DNA of 64,000 nt from Pseudomonas sp. (GCF_030698175.1 NZ_JAUYNT010000010.1:62001-126000), one strand, 5' to 3'. Shown: positions 47,904 to 58,230, numbered from the stretch's first letter. Numbers and translations are program-made. The notes: generated from the sequence alone by a model not told the origin.

Positions 47904-49489
47904 AGCTGCTTGCCGTTCGCCGTCTGTTCCGAATCCTGCGCGTCGTAGTCCGCTATCGCCTCGACGATTTGCTCCTCGCGCTGCCGCTGCCCTGGTGGTT
48001 GCGTGCCTTAAGCCTGCTGCTGCCGTGGCGCTGGTTGCCGCGCAAAACCCTGGACATCTCACGGGGCGCCCGCCTGCGCTTGGCCCTGGAGGACCTCGGG
48101 CCGATCTTTATCAAGTTTGGCCAACTGCTCTCCACCCGCCGCGACTTGCTGCCCATCGACATCGCCGACGAACTGGCCAAGCTGCAAGACCAAGTGCCAC
48201 CGTTCGACGCCGCGCTCTCGGTGGCGCGCATCGAGGCGCAACTCGGCGCCAAAGTCGGCGACGTGTTTGCCCGCTTCGATAACCAACCCCTGGCCTCGGC
48301 CTCGGTCGCCCAGGTACACGCCGCGCAGCTAAAAAGCGGCGAAGAGGTGGTGGTTAAAGTTATTCGTCCGGGACTCAAACCCATCATCAAGCAAGACCTG
48401 GCCTGGCTGTATTTACTGGCCAAACTGGCCGAAGCAGTGTCCAGCGAAGCGCGACGCTTGCATCCGGTGGAAGTGGTCAGCGATTACGAGAAGACCATCT
48501 ACGACGAACTCGACCTGCTGCGTGAAGCCGCCAACGCCAGTCAGTTGCGACGCAACTTTAGTGGCTCGGAAATGCTATACGTGCCGCAGGTGTACTGGGA
48601 TCTGTGCCGGCCAAAAGTGCTGGTCATGGAGCGTATTTACGGCATTGCGGTGACGGATCTGGCCACCCTCGCCGACCAGCGCACCGACATGAAATTGCTC
48701 GCCGAGCGCGGCGTGGAAATCTTCTTCACCCAGGTGTTCCGCGACAGCTTCTTCCACGCCGACATGCACCCCGGCAACATCTTCGTCAGCACCCGCACGC
48801 CGTGGAACCCGCAATACATTGCCATCGACTGCGGCATCATCGGCAGCCTCACACCCGAAGACCAGGACTATCTGGCGCGCAACCTGATCGCTTTTTTCAA
48901 ACGCGATTATCGCCGCGTCGCGCAACTGCATATCGACTCCGGCTGGGTGCCCGCCGACACCAAGGTCAACGACTTTGAAGCGGCGATTCGCACTGTGTGT
49001 GAGCCGATTTTTGAGCGCCCGCTGAAAGACATCTCCTTTGCTCAGCTGCTGTTGCGGCTGTTCCAGACCGCACGACGCTTCAATATGGAAATCCAGCCGC
49101 AGCTGGTGCTGCTGCAGAAAACCCTGCTAAACATCGAAGGCCTCGGTCGCCAGCTGTATCCCGACCTCGACTTGTGGAACACCGCGCAACCGTTCCTCGA
49201 ACGCTGGATGCGCGAACGCATCAGCCCCTTGCAGCTGCTGCGTAACCTGCAGAGCCAAGCCGAGCAAGTGCCGCATCTGTCGCAAATGGCCAAAGAGACC
49301 CTCGAACGCCTGCGCCAGCCAACCGTCACTAGCGCCCCCGCCAGCGCCGCTGGCCTGACGTGGCCGGGACGGCTGCTAGGGGCCTTATTGATCGCCGGCG
49401 CCGTCAGCCAAGGATTGGCCCTGACGCTGGTCACGTGGCCCGGCTGGGCCATGCTGGCCGGCGGGCTGTACTTGGTCGTGCGCCGATAG
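47900..49489 (+). CDS. ubiB: ubiquinone biosynthesis kinase-like ATPase UbiB
   Basis: A 529-residue protein of the ADCK/UbiB family. The KxGQ motif is in [19 protein letters not shown], the Ala-rich loop is [15 protein letters not shown], and the [10 protein letters not shown] and IAIDCGIIG segments form the catalytic site. Two C-terminal membrane helices ([35 protein letters not shown]) anchor it. It supports early ubiquinone steps. The last gene of the operon; a 75-bp gap without a clear terminator precedes hisI. Confidence 0.96.
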   Translation: MKLLAVRRLFRILRVVVRYRLDDLLLALPLPWWLRALSLLLPWRWLPRKTLDISRGARLRLALEDLGPIFIKFGQLLSTRRDLLPIDIADELAKLQDQVPPFDAALSVARIEAQLGAKVGDVFARFDNQPLASASVAQVHAAQLKSGEEVVVKVIRPGLKPIIKQDLAWLYLLAKLAEAVSSEARRLHPVEVVSDYEKTIYDELDLLREAANASQLRRNFSGSEMLYVPQVYWDLCRPKVLVMERIYGIAVTDLATLADQRTDMKLLAERGVEIFFTQVFRDSFFHADMHPGNIFVSTRTPWNPQYIAIDCGIIGSLTPEDQDYLARNLIAFFKRDYRRVAQLHIDSGWVPADTKVNDFEAAIRTVCEPIFERPLKDISFAQLLLRLFQTARRFNMEIQPQLVLLQKTLLNIEGLGRQLYPDLDLWNTAQPFLERWMRERISPLQLLRNLQSQAEQVPHLSQMAKETLERLRQPTVTSAPASAAGLTWPGRLLGALLIAGAVSQGLALTLVTWPGWAMLAGGLYLVVRR

Positions 49490-49564
49490 CCCGGCCGCCG
49501 ACAAACTGGCAGACTAGTTCAATATTTTTTACGGCCACCAACCGCTGGCCGCAACGGAACTGAT

Positions 49565-49981
49565 ATGAGCAATTGGTTAGACAGCATCAAGTGGGACGCC
49601 GACGGCCTAGTGCCGGCCATCGCCCAGGACCATAAAACCGGCCGTATCTTGATGATGGCCTGGATGAACCGCGAGGCGTTGCAACTTACCGCCACCGAGC
49701 AGCGCGCCATCTATTGGTCACGTTCGCGTGGCAAGCTTTGGCGCAAGGGCGAAGAGTCCGGCCACGTGCAAAAACTCCACGAGTTGCGCCTGGACTGCGA
49801 CGCCGACGTGATCGTGCTGATGGTTGAACAACTGGGCGGCATCGCCTGTCACACCGGCCGCGAAAGCTGCTTCTATCGCGTCTTCGAGAACGGCGCCTGG
49901 CAGATTGTCGAGCCGGTGCTGAAAGACCCCGCCGCCATTTATGCCAGCGCACCGAGCGCACCAGGACACCGCCATGACTGA
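49565..49981 (+). CDS. hisI: phosphoribosyl-AMP cyclohydrolase
   Basis: A 138-residue single-domain enzyme of histidine synthesis (third step). Metal and active-site residues are in [28 protein letters not shown] and CHTGRESCF. As in other pseudomonads it is separate from HisE, not fused. Its stop overlaps the hisE start (ATGACTGA). Confidence 0.96.
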   Translation: MSNWLDSIKWDADGLVPAIAQDHKTGRILMMAWMNREALQLTATEQRAIYWSRSRGKLWRKGEESGHVQKLHELRLDCDADVIVLMVEQLGGIACHTGRESCFYRVFENGAWQIVEPVLKDPAAIYASAPSAPGHRHD

Positions 49982-50312
49982 CACCCTCAGCCGCCTCGCC
50001 GCCGTATTGGAGGCGCGTAAAGGCGCCGCCGCCGACAGCTCCTACGTCGCCAGCCTGTACCACAAGGGCCTGAACAAGATTCTCGAGAAAGTCGGCGAAG
50101 AGTCGGTAGAAACCATTCTCGCCGCCAAAGATGCCGCCATTAGCGGCGACTGCAGTGACCTGATCTACGAAACTGCCGACCTGTGGTTTCACAGCATGGT
50201 GATGCTGGCCGCTCTCGGGCAACATCCGCAGGCGGTGCTCGACGAACTGGACCGGCGCTTTGGCTTGTCGGGTCACGACGAAAAAGCAGCACGCGCAAAC
50301 ACCACCGAATAA
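49974..50312 (+). CDS. hisE: phosphoribosyl-ATP pyrophosphohydrolase
   Basis: A 112-residue all-helical enzyme for the second step of histidine synthesis. I start at ATG 49974 ([17 protein letters not shown]), which overlaps hisI by 8 nt. The Mg-binding helices [14 protein letters not shown] and [17 protein letters not shown] are the MazG/HisE signatures. Confidence 0.95.
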   Translation: MTDTLSRLAAVLEARKGAAADSSYVASLYHKGLNKILEKVGEESVETILAAKDAAISGDCSDLIYETADLWFHSMVMLAALGQHPQAVLDELDRRFGLSGHDEKAARANTTE

Positions 50313-50336
50313 ACAACTTAACGAGGCGAAACTGTC

Positions 50337-50588
50337 ATGGGTATTTTTGACTGGAAACACTGGGTCGTTATTCTGATCGTGGTGGTCTTGGTGTTCGGCA
50401 CCAAGAAACTCAAAGGCTTGGGCACCGATATTGGCGAGTCGATCAAAGGCTTTCGCAAGGCCATGAACGACGAAGACAAGCCCGCAGAACCTAGCCCAAC
50501 GCCGACGCCAACGGCTGCACCACTCAATCAGCCCAACACCATCGACGTGCAGGCACAAAAAGTCGAACAGCCGGCCCACAAGGAATAA
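50337..50588 (+). CDS. tatA: Sec-independent translocase subunit TatA
   Basis: An 83-residue protein with one N-terminal membrane helix ([18 protein letters not shown]), the [10 protein letters not shown] hinge and an amphipathic helix ([17 protein letters not shown]). It oligomerises to let folded twin-arginine proteins cross the membrane. First of tatABC, 24 nt after hisE. Confidence 0.96.
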   Translation: MGIFDWKHWVVILIVVVLVFGTKKLKGLGTDIGESIKGFRKAMNDEDKPAEPSPTPTPTAAPLNQPNTIDVQAQKVEQPAHKE

Positions 50589-50594
50589 CCCCTA

Positions 50595-50921
50595 ATGTTC
50601 GGCATCAGTTTTGGCGAATTACTGCTGATCGGCCTGGTCGCCTTGTTGGTGCTCGGGCCCGAGCGCCTGCCAGGCGCGGCGCGCACCGCCGGCCTGTGGA
50701 TTGGCCGGTTAAAGCGCAGCTTTAACTCGATCAAGCAGGAAGTGGAGCGCGAGATCGGCGCCGACGAAATTCGCCGCCAGCTGCATAACGAAAACATCAT
50801 GGCACTGCAAAGCAAGTCGCAAAGTACCAATGCCGCACTGCACGATGGCGAGCAAATGACCGCACTGGAAACTTCGCCGGTGGCCAACAACGAACCGCCT
50901 CAACCGCCGCGTGCCCTATGA
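50595..50921 (+). CDS. tatB: Sec-independent translocase subunit TatB
   Basis: A 108-residue protein: [20 protein letters not shown] membrane helix, the [11 protein letters not shown] hinge and a long amphipathic helix ([20 protein letters not shown]). Partner of TatC in twin-arginine signal recognition. It starts 6 nt after tatA and overlaps tatC by 4 nt. Confidence 0.96.
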   Translation: MFGISFGELLLIGLVALLVLGPERLPGAARTAGLWIGRLKRSFNSIKQEVEREIGADEIRRQLHNENIMALQSKSQSTNAALHDGEQMTALETSPVANNEPPQPPRAL

Positions 50922-51727
50922 GCAGCCAACCCGCTGACAAGCCTGAAGTCGAGGCGCAAATGCCCTTGGTTTCGCACCTCACCGAATTGCGTACGCGCCT
51001 GTTGCGTTGCGTGGCCGCGATCTTTTTGATCTTTGCCGGGCTGTTTTATTTCGCCCAGGACATTTACACCTTCGTATCCGCCCCGCTACGCGCCTACCTG
51101 CCGCCCAACGCCACCATGATCGCCACCGACGTGGCCTCGCCGTTTATCGCGCCCTTTAAGCTGACCATGATAGTCGCGCTGTTTCTGGCCATGCCGGTGA
51201 TCCTGCAACAGGTCTGGGGCTTTATCGCGCCCGGCCTGTACAAGCATGAGAAACGCATCGCCATGCCGCTGCTGGCCTCGAGCATTGTGCTGTTCTATGC
51301 CGGCATGGCCTTCGCCTATTACCTGGTGTTTCCGATCATTTTCCACTTCTTCGCCAGCGTCACCCCCGAAGGCGTGTCGATGATGACCGACATCAACAGC
51401 TACCTGGATTTTGTGCTGACGCTGTTCTTCGCCTTTGGCGTCGCCTTCGAGATCCCGGTCGCGGTGGTGCTGCTGATCTGGATTGGCGTGGTTGATGTGG
51501 CCTACCTGCGCAAGATCCGCCCTTACGTGGTGATTGGCTGCTTCGTGGTCGGCATGGTGCTGACGCCACCGGATATCTTCTCGCAAACCCTGCTGGCCGT
51601 ACCTATGTGGATGCTGTTTGAAGTGGGCATTTTGTTCGGCAGCCTGGTGCATAAGCGCGGCGAGCATCCTGAGGATGAGTCTGCCGACAGCAACAGTGGC
51701 GACCAGCCGCCCGCCACCCAGCCGTGA
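50918..51727 (+). CDS. tatC: Sec-independent translocase subunit TatC
   Basis: A 269-residue six-helix membrane protein. The N-terminal [16 protein letters not shown] holds the conserved signal-peptide contact region, and [21 protein letters not shown] helices follow (here [20 protein letters not shown]). Conserved [18 protein letters not shown] is present near the end. The cytoplasmic tail is hydrophilic. Confidence 0.96.
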   Translation: MSSQPADKPEVEAQMPLVSHLTELRTRLLRCVAAIFLIFAGLFYFAQDIYTFVSAPLRAYLPPNATMIATDVASPFIAPFKLTMIVALFLAMPVILQQVWGFIAPGLYKHEKRIAMPLLASSIVLFYAGMAFAYYLVFPIIFHFFASVTPEGVSMMTDINSYLDFVLTLFFAFGVAFEIPVAVVLLIWIGVVDVAYLRKIRPYVVIGCFVVGMVLTPPDIFSQTLLAVPMWMLFEVGILFGSLVHKRGEHPEDESADSNSGDQPPATQP

Positions 51728-51737
51728 CTCTTTAGCC

Positions 51738-52445
51738 ATGAACCTGCTGCTACTGGAAGACGCCGACTTTATCGGCGCCGACCGCGTACTGCTGCAAGGA
51801 CGGCGCCTCAAGCACCTGCAAGACGTGCATCGCGCAGCCGTCGGTGACAACCTGCGGGTCGGCCGCATCAATGGCCTGATGGGCCAAGGCCAACTGCTGC
51901 GTCTCGACACTGCCGAGGCCGAGCTGCAAATCAGCCTCGACCAGCCGCCACCGACCAAGCTGCCCCTGACGCTGCTCTTGGCCCTGCCGCGACCCAAGAT
52001 GCTCAAGCGCGTGCTGCAGACCGTGGCCAGCATGGGCGTGCCCAAGCTGATTTTGCTCAACAGTTATCGGGTGGAAAAAAGCTTCTGGCAGACGCCATTC
52101 CTGCAACCTGAAGCGATTCGTGAGCAGCTGATTCTCGGCCTGGAGCAGGCCCGCGATACCGTGTTGCCGGAAGTCATCATCGAGAAACGCTTCAAGCCTT
52201 TCGTCGAAGATCAGCTCAGCGAACTGGCCCAGGGCAGCCTCGGCCTGGTCGGCCACCCCGGCGATTACCCCAGTTGCCCGCGCGCGGTCAGCCAGACAGT
52301 AACTCTGGCCATCGGCCCCGAGGGCGGCTGGATTCCTTACGAAGTGGAAAAACTCCAAGCCGCGGGCCTTGCGCCAGTGCAACTGGGGACGCGGATTTTG
52401 CGGGTGGAAACCGCAGTGACGGCATTGCTGGCGCGGCTGTTCTAA
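51738..52445 (+). CDS. rsmE: 16S rRNA m3U1498 methyltransferase
   Basis: A 235-residue SPOUT-type enzyme from ATG 51738 (MNLLLLEDADFIGADRVLL). An N-terminal PUA-like domain (1-70) is followed by the knotted methyltransferase domain with TLAIGPEGGWIPYEVE and LGTRILRVETA. It lies 10 nt after tatC and is probably co-transcribed. Confidence 0.95.
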   Translation: MNLLLLEDADFIGADRVLLQGRRLKHLQDVHRAAVGDNLRVGRINGLMGQGQLLRLDTAEAELQISLDQPPPTKLPLTLLLALPRPKMLKRVLQTVASMGVPKLILLNSYRVEKSFWQTPFLQPEAIREQLILGLEQARDTVLPEVIIEKRFKPFVEDQLSELAQGSLGLVGHPGDYPSCPRAVSQTVTLAIGPEGGWIPYEVEKLQAAGLAPVQLGTRILRVETAVTALLARLF

Positions 52446-52498
52446 CCGCCGAGAACAGGGCTAAGCTTGCTCCACACCCTTACTCTAGGTTGTCTGTC

Positions 52499-52909
52499 AT
52501 GCGCCCCTTGACCATCGATCTCGACGAACTCGCCTTCGCCCTCAACAGCCACAACACCGAGCACTACCTTGATCTGCAGACCGGCCAGGTGCTGATGTTT
52601 GCCGAAGAAGGCATCGACCCGGAACTGGACGAACTGCTGCAAGACGACCCTGATCGGCTGCTACTCATCGATCCGCTCGGCTCCAGCGAAGGGTTTGCGC
52701 TGATGGCACAGTTCCTTCAGGACGTAACCCAGCCCGCGGCATACCAGGTGTTGGAACAGGCCCTGGCCGGGCGCAAGCCCTTTCGCACCTTCAAGCATGC
52801 GTTAGGCGCCTACCCCGACCTGCTCCAGGCTTGGTACGATTTCGAGAATACCCGGCAGCGCGAACAGGCCCTGACCTGGCTGATCGAGAACGATATTCAG
52901 CAGATCTAG
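52499..52909 (+). CDS. UPF0158 family protein
   Basis: A 136-residue acidic protein (MRPLTIDLDELAFALNSHN; YLDLQTGQVLMFAEEGIDP) of the UPF0158 family. Function is unknown. The start at ATG 52499 is chosen because the upstream part of the open frame lies inside rsmE. It ends in a helical segment (FENTRQREQALTWLIE). A full REP-like element follows directly. Confidence 0.85.
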   Translation: MRPLTIDLDELAFALNSHNTEHYLDLQTGQVLMFAEEGIDPELDELLQDDPDRLLLIDPLGSSEGFALMAQFLQDVTQPAAYQVLEQALAGRKPFRTFKHALGAYPDLLQAWYDFENTRQREQALTWLIENDIQQI

Positions 52910-52913
52910 CTCG

Positions 52914-53000
52914 GTAGGATGGGTTGAGCGCAGCGATACCCATCAATACATCGGGCAACCGCTCGATGGGTTACGCCGCTGCGTGGCTAACCCATCCTAC
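52914..53000. repeat. 87-bp palindromic repeat (GTAGGATGGGTTGAGCG type), full copy
   Basis: GTAGGATGGGTTGAGCGCAG at one end and its near-complement GCTAACCCATCCTAC at the other bound an element with an inner inverted CCCATC/GATGGG pair. It lies 5 bp after the UPF0158 stop and separates it from the convergent ABC transporter gene, so it could act as a bidirectional 3' end structure. A half copy is at 9888. Confidence 0.85.
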
Positions 53001-53036
53001 TGGGCTCGCCCTACGTCCGCCTGAGGGTTCAAAGCC

Positions 53037-53771
53037 TTACAACACCTGACGCAAAAACGCCTGGGCACGCGGGTCTTGTGGCTGACTGAAGAACTGCGCG
53101 GGCGCCGCATCTTCCAGCAGTTTGCCGTGATCGAAGAACAGCACGCGGTCGGCCACCTCCCGGGCAAAACCCATTTCGTGGGTCACGCAGACCATGGTCA
53201 TGCCTTCCAGAGCCAGGGTCTTCATCACGTCGAGTACTTCGCCGACCATTTCCGGGTCGAGCGCCGAAGTCGGCTCGTCGAACAGCATGACTTTCGGCTC
53301 CATCGCCAACGCCCGGGCGATGGCCACCCGCTGCTGTTGGCCGCCGGAGAGGCGCGAGGGAAACTCGTGGGCCTTCTGCGCGATACCGACCTTCTCCAGC
53401 AGCGCGCGGGCCTTTGCCTCGCTGTCTGCGCGGCTCAGTTTGCGCACCACTTGCTGGGCCAGGCAGAGGTTTTCCAGCACGCTCATATGCGGGAACAGGT
53501 TGAAATGCTGAAACACCATGCCGACTTCACGGCGGTAGGCGTTGACGTCGGTTTTCGGATTGCTCAGGTCCAGGCCATCGATGCTGACCGAGCCACTATC
53601 GAGGATTTCCAGACCATTCAGGCAACGCAGGAAAGTCGATTTACCCGAGCCGGACGGGCCTATCACCACCAGCACTTCGCCCTTGGCCACCTGGGTGCTG
53701 ACGTCATCCACCGCGCGCACCACTTGCCCGCGGGCATCGAAGACTTTGACCAACTGACGAACTTCAATCAC
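53037..53771 (-). CDS. polar amino-acid ABC transporter ATP-binding protein
   Basis: A 244-residue ATPase: Walker [17 protein letters not shown], signature [15 protein letters not shown], Walker [16 protein letters not shown]-loop [16 protein letters not shown]. It is closest to the GlnQ/HisP/ArtP subfamily ([15 protein letters not shown] near the end). Its start overlaps the permease gene by 8 nt. Probable substrate: polar amino acid; no closer assignment is possible. Confidence 0.93.
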   Translation of the reverse strand: MIEVRQLVKVFDARGQVVRAVDDVSTQVAKGEVLVVIGPSGSGKSTFLRCLNGLEILDSGSVSIDGLDLSNPKTDVNAYRREVGMVFQHFNLFPHMSVLENLCLAQQVVRKLSRADSEAKARALLEKVGIAQKAHEFPSRLSGGQQQRVAIARALAMEPKVMLFDEPTSALDPEMVGEVLDVMKTLALEGMTMVCVTHEMGFAREVADRVLFFDHGKLLEDAAPAQFFSQPQDPRAQAFLRQVL

Positions 53772-54726
53772 TTTGCGCGAGCCTCCGCTCCAGCCGTCGG
53801 GCGATTTGCGACAGCGGCAAATTAATCAGCAGATACAACGCCGCCACACAGAACCAGATCTCGAAAGTCGAGAACGAAGTGGTGATGGCTTCGCGGCCGC
53901 TTTTGGTCAGCTCGGTGATGGCGATCACCGAGACCAAGGAGGTGTCCTTAACCAGGCTAATAAACTGCCCGGCCAGCGCCGGCAGCACCCGCTTGAAGGC
54001 TTGCGGCAGCACCACATAACGCATCGCCTGCAGGCCATTCAAGCCCAGCGAGCGAGCCGCCTCGGCCTGACCTTTAACCACCGACTGCACGCCGGCGCGG
54101 ACAATTTCGGCCACATAGGCGCCGGTAAACAGCGCCAGCGCTGCCACTCCGGCGAACTCGCGAGACAGATTGAGCACTGTGCCGATAAAGAAGTAGAAGA
54201 TGAAAATCTGCACCAGCAGCGGCGTGCCACGCACCAACTCGACATACACGGTCGACAGGTCGCGCAGGGTCGGATTACTCGACAATCGGCACAGGCCGGT
54301 GAGCAAGCCAATCACCAGCGCCAGGCCACCGGCGGCCAGGGAAATCCATAGGGTCGTCAGCAAACCCCAGACCAGCGGGCCGGCGGCCCAGTGGCGGGTC
54401 ACGCCCAATACATCGCCTTCGGCCACGTCATCGCCAACCGCCAGCCGCAGGCTATCGCTGTCCACGGTCAGCAACTGCTCGACAGCAGCGCTGCTGCGCA
54501 GGGTCACCTCGGTGAGCGAGCCGTGTGCCGTCAGTGCGGCCACTTGCCCATAATCATCGGCGCGCTGCTGGACTTCGGCCTGGTAGGCGAAGTACTGCGG
54601 CAGCCGATTCCAGTGCCACTCGTAAGAAATCAAGGAGGCGGCAAACCAAAGGCTGCCGGCCAACACCAGCAGGATCACTCCAGTCAGCACATGCCAAGGC
54701 CATTGGGCTTTATTCTGTTTAGCCAC
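53764..54726 (-). CDS. polar amino-acid ABC transporter permease
   Basis: A 320-residue membrane protein of the HisM/GlnP family. The conserved EAA-type loop is in [22 protein letters not shown], and [19 protein letters not shown] marks the N-terminal signature. It is longer than usual because about 90 residues between the first helix and the core form a periplasmic insert ([17 protein letters not shown]). It works with the ATPase that follows and the binding protein upstream, although element D lies between it and the binding-protein gene. Confidence 0.92.
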   Translation of the reverse strand: MAKQNKAQWPWHVLTGVILLVLAGSLWFAASLISYEWHWNRLPQYFAYQAEVQQRADDYGQVAALTAHGSLTEVTLRSSAAVEQLLTVDSDSLRLAVGDDVAEGDVLGVTRHWAAGPLVWGLLTTLWISLAAGGLALVIGLLTGLCRLSSNPTLRDLSTVYVELVRGTPLLVQIFIFYFFIGTVLNLSREFAGVAALALFTGAYVAEIVRAGVQSVVKGQAEAARSLGLNGLQAMRYVVLPQAFKRVLPALAGQFISLVKDTSLVSVIAITELTKSGREAITTSFSTFEIWFCVAALYLLINLPLSQIARRLERRLAQSD

Positions 54727-54794
54727 GCCCCGTATCCACCATTAAAAAAACCATAAATTAATCAGCCATAAACGCGAACGCGCAAGCGTCGAGC

Positions 54795-54926
54795 CTGTTC
54801 AAGATCGTTACGAGCGCAGGTCAGGCAAGGCGAAAACAGGCGAGGACGCGGAGTTTACGAGTTGTAAATGAGCAGTCCGAACCTGTTTTCAACACAGCAT
54901 GGCCAAGCGCAGTAGATATTGAGCAG
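54795..54926 (-). repeat. palindromic intergenic element, copy D (binding-protein/permease gap)
   Basis: A 132-bp element in the orientation of copy B: CTGTTCAAGATC at one end and GATATTGAGCAG at the other, with CAGGCAAGGCGAAAACAGGC and CCTGTTTTCAACACAGCATG as inner arms and GAGTTTACGAGTTGTAAATG in the centre. It lies downstream of the binding-protein stop in the middle of the ABC operon. The rest of the 54727-54977 gap shows nothing else I can name. Confidence 0.75.
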
Positions 54927-54977
54927 ACTCGCAGCCTGCGCGTCGGGTCAGCAGTCTAGCTAGAGGCAGCCTGCGGC

Positions 54978-55772
54978 TTACTCCATGTCCTTCAACCAGC
55001 TGGTGTCTTTAAACCACTTGGCGTGCAGGCGATCATAGGTGCCGTCGTGGCGGATCTGCTGCAGGTAGTTATTAATCCAGTTAATGCTGTCGTAGTCGCC
55101 CTTCTTCAAACCAAAGGCCAGCGGCTCATAGGTGAAGGGTTCTGCGAGATACAGCAGCTTGCCGGCGCCGGCCTTGTTGACCGCCACTACGTTGTAGGGG
55201 GCGTCATAGACAAAGGCATCGGCCTTGCCGTTGACCACGTCCATCACTGCTTCTTGCTCGTTGTCATAACCGTGGTACTCGGCCTTGCTGATCAGCTTCT
55301 TGGCGATCATTTCGCCGGTGGTGCCGATCTTCGAGGTCAGGCGGTACTTGGGGTCATTGAGGTCTTTATAGGTCTTGATCTGGCCTTGTAGATCCTTGCG
55401 AATCAGCAAGGTCTGGCCAACCACGATAAAGGGTTCCGAGAAGTTCAGGCGCAGATTGCGCTCCTGGGTCAGGGTCATGCCGCTGCCGATCATGTCGAAC
55501 TTGTTGGTCAGCAGTGCCGGGATGATGCCGTCATAACTGGTGGACACCAGCTCCAGCTTGACGCCCATGGCCTTAGCCATGTCTTTGAGCAGATCGACTT
55601 CAAAGCCGATGATCTCGCCGCGTTTGTTGGTCATTTCGAACGGCATATAGGTGGGGTCCATACCGACCCGCAGGGTGCCACTTTTAACCGCGTCTTCAAT
55701 GGCGCCGGCCTGCGCCGCAGCGCCACCGAGGGTGGTGGCTGCCAACAATAATGTGGCGAGAAACTTTTTCAT
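54978..55772 (-). CDS. amino-acid ABC transporter substrate-binding protein
   Basis: A 264-residue periplasmic protein with a signal peptide (MKKFLATLLLAATTLGGAAA) and the SBP_bac_3 fold: GTLRVGMDPTYMPFEMTNKR, GFEVDLLKDMAKAMG, and DAPYNVVAVNKAG. The Asp and Arg positions that bind the amino-acid backbone seem preserved (RNLRLNFSEPF). GGAG lies 5 nt before ATG. It is the first gene of the transporter operon. Confidence 0.94.
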   Translation of the reverse strand: MKKFLATLLLAATTLGGAAAQAGAIEDAVKSGTLRVGMDPTYMPFEMTNKRGEIIGFEVDLLKDMAKAMGVKLELVSTSYDGIIPALLTNKFDMIGSGMTLTQERNLRLNFSEPFIVVGQTLLIRKDLQGQIKTYKDLNDPKYRLTSKIGTTGEMIAKKLISKAEYHGYDNEQEAVMDVVNGKADAFVYDAPYNVVAVNKAGAGKLLYLAEPFTYEPLAFGLKKGDYDSINWINNYLQQIRHDGTYDRLHAKWFKDTSWLKDME

Positions 55773-55928
55773 TTTCGCTCCAAACAGGGAATAAATTCAG
55801 GGTCGACCGTCAGGCCCAGCAATGACGCTCGTTTAATGTCGCGCATGTTACCCGCTGAGGGCCGCGCTGACGACCGCGACAACAGCTTAAACGTCAGTTT
55901 GCCGCGGCCGGGCGGCGATCTGCGGGCT

Positions 55929-56366
55929 TTAGCTGTGCAGCAAAAAGGTCACCGGGCCGTCGTTGACCAGATGCACCTGCATGTCCGCGCCGAATTCGCC
56001 GCAGGCCACCACAGGATGCGCAAGCTGCGCCTGACTAAGCAGATAATCGAACAGTTGCGCGCTCAAGGCAGGCGGCGCGGCGCTGGAGAAGCTTGGCCGC
56101 AGGCCGCTGTTGGTGTCGGCCACCAAGGTGAATTGCGAGACCAGCAATAAACCGCCGCCGACATCCCGCAGCGACAGGTTCATCTTGCCGGCGGCATCGC
56201 TAAACACCCGGTAGTTGAGCAGTTTCTGCAGCAGTTTGTCGGCGCTGGCGCGGCTGTCGTGCGGCTCGACGCCGACCAGCACCAGCAGGCCTTGCTCGAT
56301 GGCGCCGACCACCTGGCCGGCAACCTCAACCCGCGCCTGGCTGACGCGTTGTAACAGCGCCTTCAT
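55929..56366 (-). CDS. dtd: D-aminoacyl-tRNA deacylase
   Basis: A 145-residue dimeric enzyme that frees tRNA from D-amino acids. The active-site motifs are [19 protein letters not shown] and, near the C-terminus, [11 protein letters not shown] with the cross-subunit Gly-Pro. Its ATG overlaps the pip stop by 4 nt, so it is translated with it. Confidence 0.96.
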   Translation of the reverse strand: MKALLQRVSQARVEVAGQVVGAIEQGLLVLVGVEPHDSRASADKLLQKLLNYRVFSDAAGKMNLSLRDVGGGLLLVSQFTLVADTNSGLRPSFSSAAPPALSAQLFDYLLSQAQLAHPVVACGEFGADMQVHLVNDGPVTFLLHS

Positions 56367-57334
56367 GCCTCGTCGGGGGCCAGGTCGAGCAAACGATGGG
56401 CCAGCTGATCGGCGGCGCGCACCAAAGCATCGGTGATACCGACTTCGGAGGCGGCGTGACCGGCATCGCGGATAATCTGCAGCTCGCTGTTGGGCCAGGC
56501 CTGGTGCAGCGCATGGGCGTTATCCAGCGGGCAGACCACATCGTAGCGACCGTGAACGATGACGCCCGGCAGGTGGGCAATTTTCGGCATGTCGCGAATC
56601 AGCTGATCGGGTTCGAGAAAGGCCTCGTTAACGAAGTAATGACACTCGATCCGCGCAATCGACAGCGCCCGATGGGCATCACTGAACCGCTCGACCACCT
56701 GCGGGTTGGGGCGCAAGGTGGCGGTGCGGCCTTCCCAGGTCGACCAGGCCTTGGCCGCATGCATCTGGGCAATCTGGTCTTGGCCAGTCAGCCGCTTGTA
56801 AAAGGCCTGCATCAGGTCGCCGCGCTCCTCCGGCGGGATAGGTGCCAGGTAGTCCTCCCAGTAATCGGGGAACATCCGGCTGGCGCCTTCCTGATAGAAC
56901 CACTGAAAGTCCTGCGGCCGGCAAAGGAAGATGCCGCGCAAGATCAACCCATGCACGCGTTCAGGATGGGTTTGCGCGTAAGCCAGGGCCAGGGTTGAAC
57001 CCCAGGAGCCACCAAACAGCACCCATTTCTCGATGCCCAGCTGCTGGCGAATATGCTCAAGGTCGTCGACCAGGTCCCAGGTGCTGTTGCTTTCCAAGCT
57101 CGCATGGGGCGTCGAGCGACCACAACCGCGCTGATCGAAGGTAACGATGCGATACAGGTTTGGGTCAAAGAAACGCCGACTCAGGGCGTCGCAGCCAGCG
57201 CCCGGCCCGCCATGGATAAACACCACCGGCAAACCATCCGCCGAACCGCTCTCGTCAACGTACAACACGTGCGGCTGCGCCACCGGCAACTCATGGCGGG
57301 CGTAGGGTTTAATTTCCGGATATAGCGTCTGCAT
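56363..57334 (-). CDS. pip: proline iminopeptidase
   Basis: A 323-residue alpha/beta hydrolase that removes N-terminal proline. The oxyanion segment is [17 protein letters not shown], and [11 protein letters not shown] is the family signature. The nucleophile is Ser110 in [16 protein letters not shown]; Asp in [13 protein letters not shown] and His in [12 protein letters not shown] complete the triad. Upstream it is divergent from a small lipoprotein gene. Confidence 0.95.
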   Translation of the reverse strand: MQTLYPEIKPYARHELPVAQPHVLYVDESGSADGLPVVFIHGGPGAGCDALSRRFFDPNLYRIVTFDQRGCGRSTPHASLESNSTWDLVDDLEHIRQQLGIEKWVLFGGSWGSTLALAYAQTHPERVHGLILRGIFLCRPQDFQWFYQEGASRMFPDYWEDYLAPIPPEERGDLMQAFYKRLTGQDQIAQMHAAKAWSTWEGRTATLRPNPQVVERFSDAHRALSIARIECHYFVNEAFLEPDQLIRDMPKIAHLPGVIVHGRYDVVCPLDNAHALHQAWPNSELQIIRDAGHAASEVGITDALVRAADQLAHRLLDLAPDEA

Positions 57335-57423
57335 GCTGCACTCCCGAATCTGCGCGCACGGGCCCAGCTGGGCGCCGCTCTGGTACTCTGTCGGTCATCA
57401 TAACCACGAAAAGGAACTTCGGC

Positions 57424-57855
57424 ATGCCAGTACGGCGATTTACCCTGGCGCTACTGTTAATTGTCCCCCTGCTCAGCAGTTGCGGCCGCAACGATCCGCA
57501 GGCAGCGCTCGAGGCGGCGGTGCAACAACTGCAGGACAATATCGAAGCCAAACGCAGCAGCGCGGTGCTGGAACAACTGCATGCGCAGTTCAGCGGCCAA
57601 CAACAGTACGATCGCGAATGGGCCAAGCGCACCATGCTCCTGCTGTTTATGCGCCACCAGAACGTCAGCGTGATTGCCTTCAGCAAGCGCAGCCAAATCG
57701 ACCCGACCTACGCAGAGAAAGGCCACACCGAAGCCGAAATCGCCCTCACCGGTGCCGTCGGGTTAGTCCCCGACAACGCCGCGCATTACCGGCTGAAATT
57801 AGAGTGGTGGCTGGAAGATGGCGAATGGCAGCTGGCGCGCCTGAACTGGCAGTAG
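57424..57855 (+). CDS. hypothetical lipoprotein
   Basis: A 143-residue protein with a lipobox (IVPLLSSC, Cys20). After the signal, an Ala/Gln-rich helical segment (QAALEAAVQQLQDNIEAKRS) is followed by a mixed part ending HYRLKLEWWLEDGEWQLARL, which has the alternating pattern of an NTF2-like sheet. I do not recognise a named family. Convergent with another small lipoprotein gene. Outer-membrane anchoring is likely, since the residue after Cys is Gly, not Asp. Confidence 0.75.
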   Translation: MPVRRFTLALLLIVPLLSSCGRNDPQAALEAAVQQLQDNIEAKRSSAVLEQLHAQFSGQQQYDREWAKRTMLLLFMRHQNVSVIAFSKRSQIDPTYAEKGHTEAEIALTGAVGLVPDNAAHYRLKLEWWLEDGEWQLARLNWQ

Positions 57856-57911
57856 CTCAGGGCAGGAGTATGGCGGGCGTACCGAGCAGTCAGCTGGAGC
57901 GCAAACGCTGC

Positions 57912-58166
57912 CTACTTCAGGCCTTGGCCGGAGAACAACAGCACCTTGTCGCCGGCAAACTGCACGCTGATGGAGGACTTGTCATCACCCCAGGTGCAAC
58001 TGCTCATGCCCAAGGCGCCGGCGCATTCCGTCGGCGCGCCGAGCAAGGCCTGAACCTCGGCCTTGTCCATGCTGACATTCAGCTTGGCGTAGTTTTCTTC
58101 GCTGACCTTACTGCAAGCACCCAGCAGCAAGACCAAGGACAACAGGGCGAATTGACCAGCACGCAT
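57912..58166 (-). CDS. small lipoprotein (DUF3862/BamE-like)
   Basis: An 84-residue protein with a lipobox (LLLGAC, Cys18). The mature part SEENYAKLNVSMDKAEVQAL, then LGAPTECAGALGMSSCTWGD resembles the small alpha/beta domain of DUF3862 and BamE-like lipoproteins; a disulfide between the two later cysteines is likely. Function is unknown. It lies before fbp in the same direction, which is transcribed towards it. Confidence 0.75.
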   Translation of the reverse strand: MRAGQFALLSLVLLLGACSKVSEENYAKLNVSMDKAEVQALLGAPTECAGALGMSSCTWGDDKSSISVQFAGDKVLLFSGQGLK

Positions 58167-58230
58167 GGCTTAACTCCTGATCGATAGTTACCCGCATGCC
58201 CGCCATGCCGACGGGCACATGACAGCCGTT

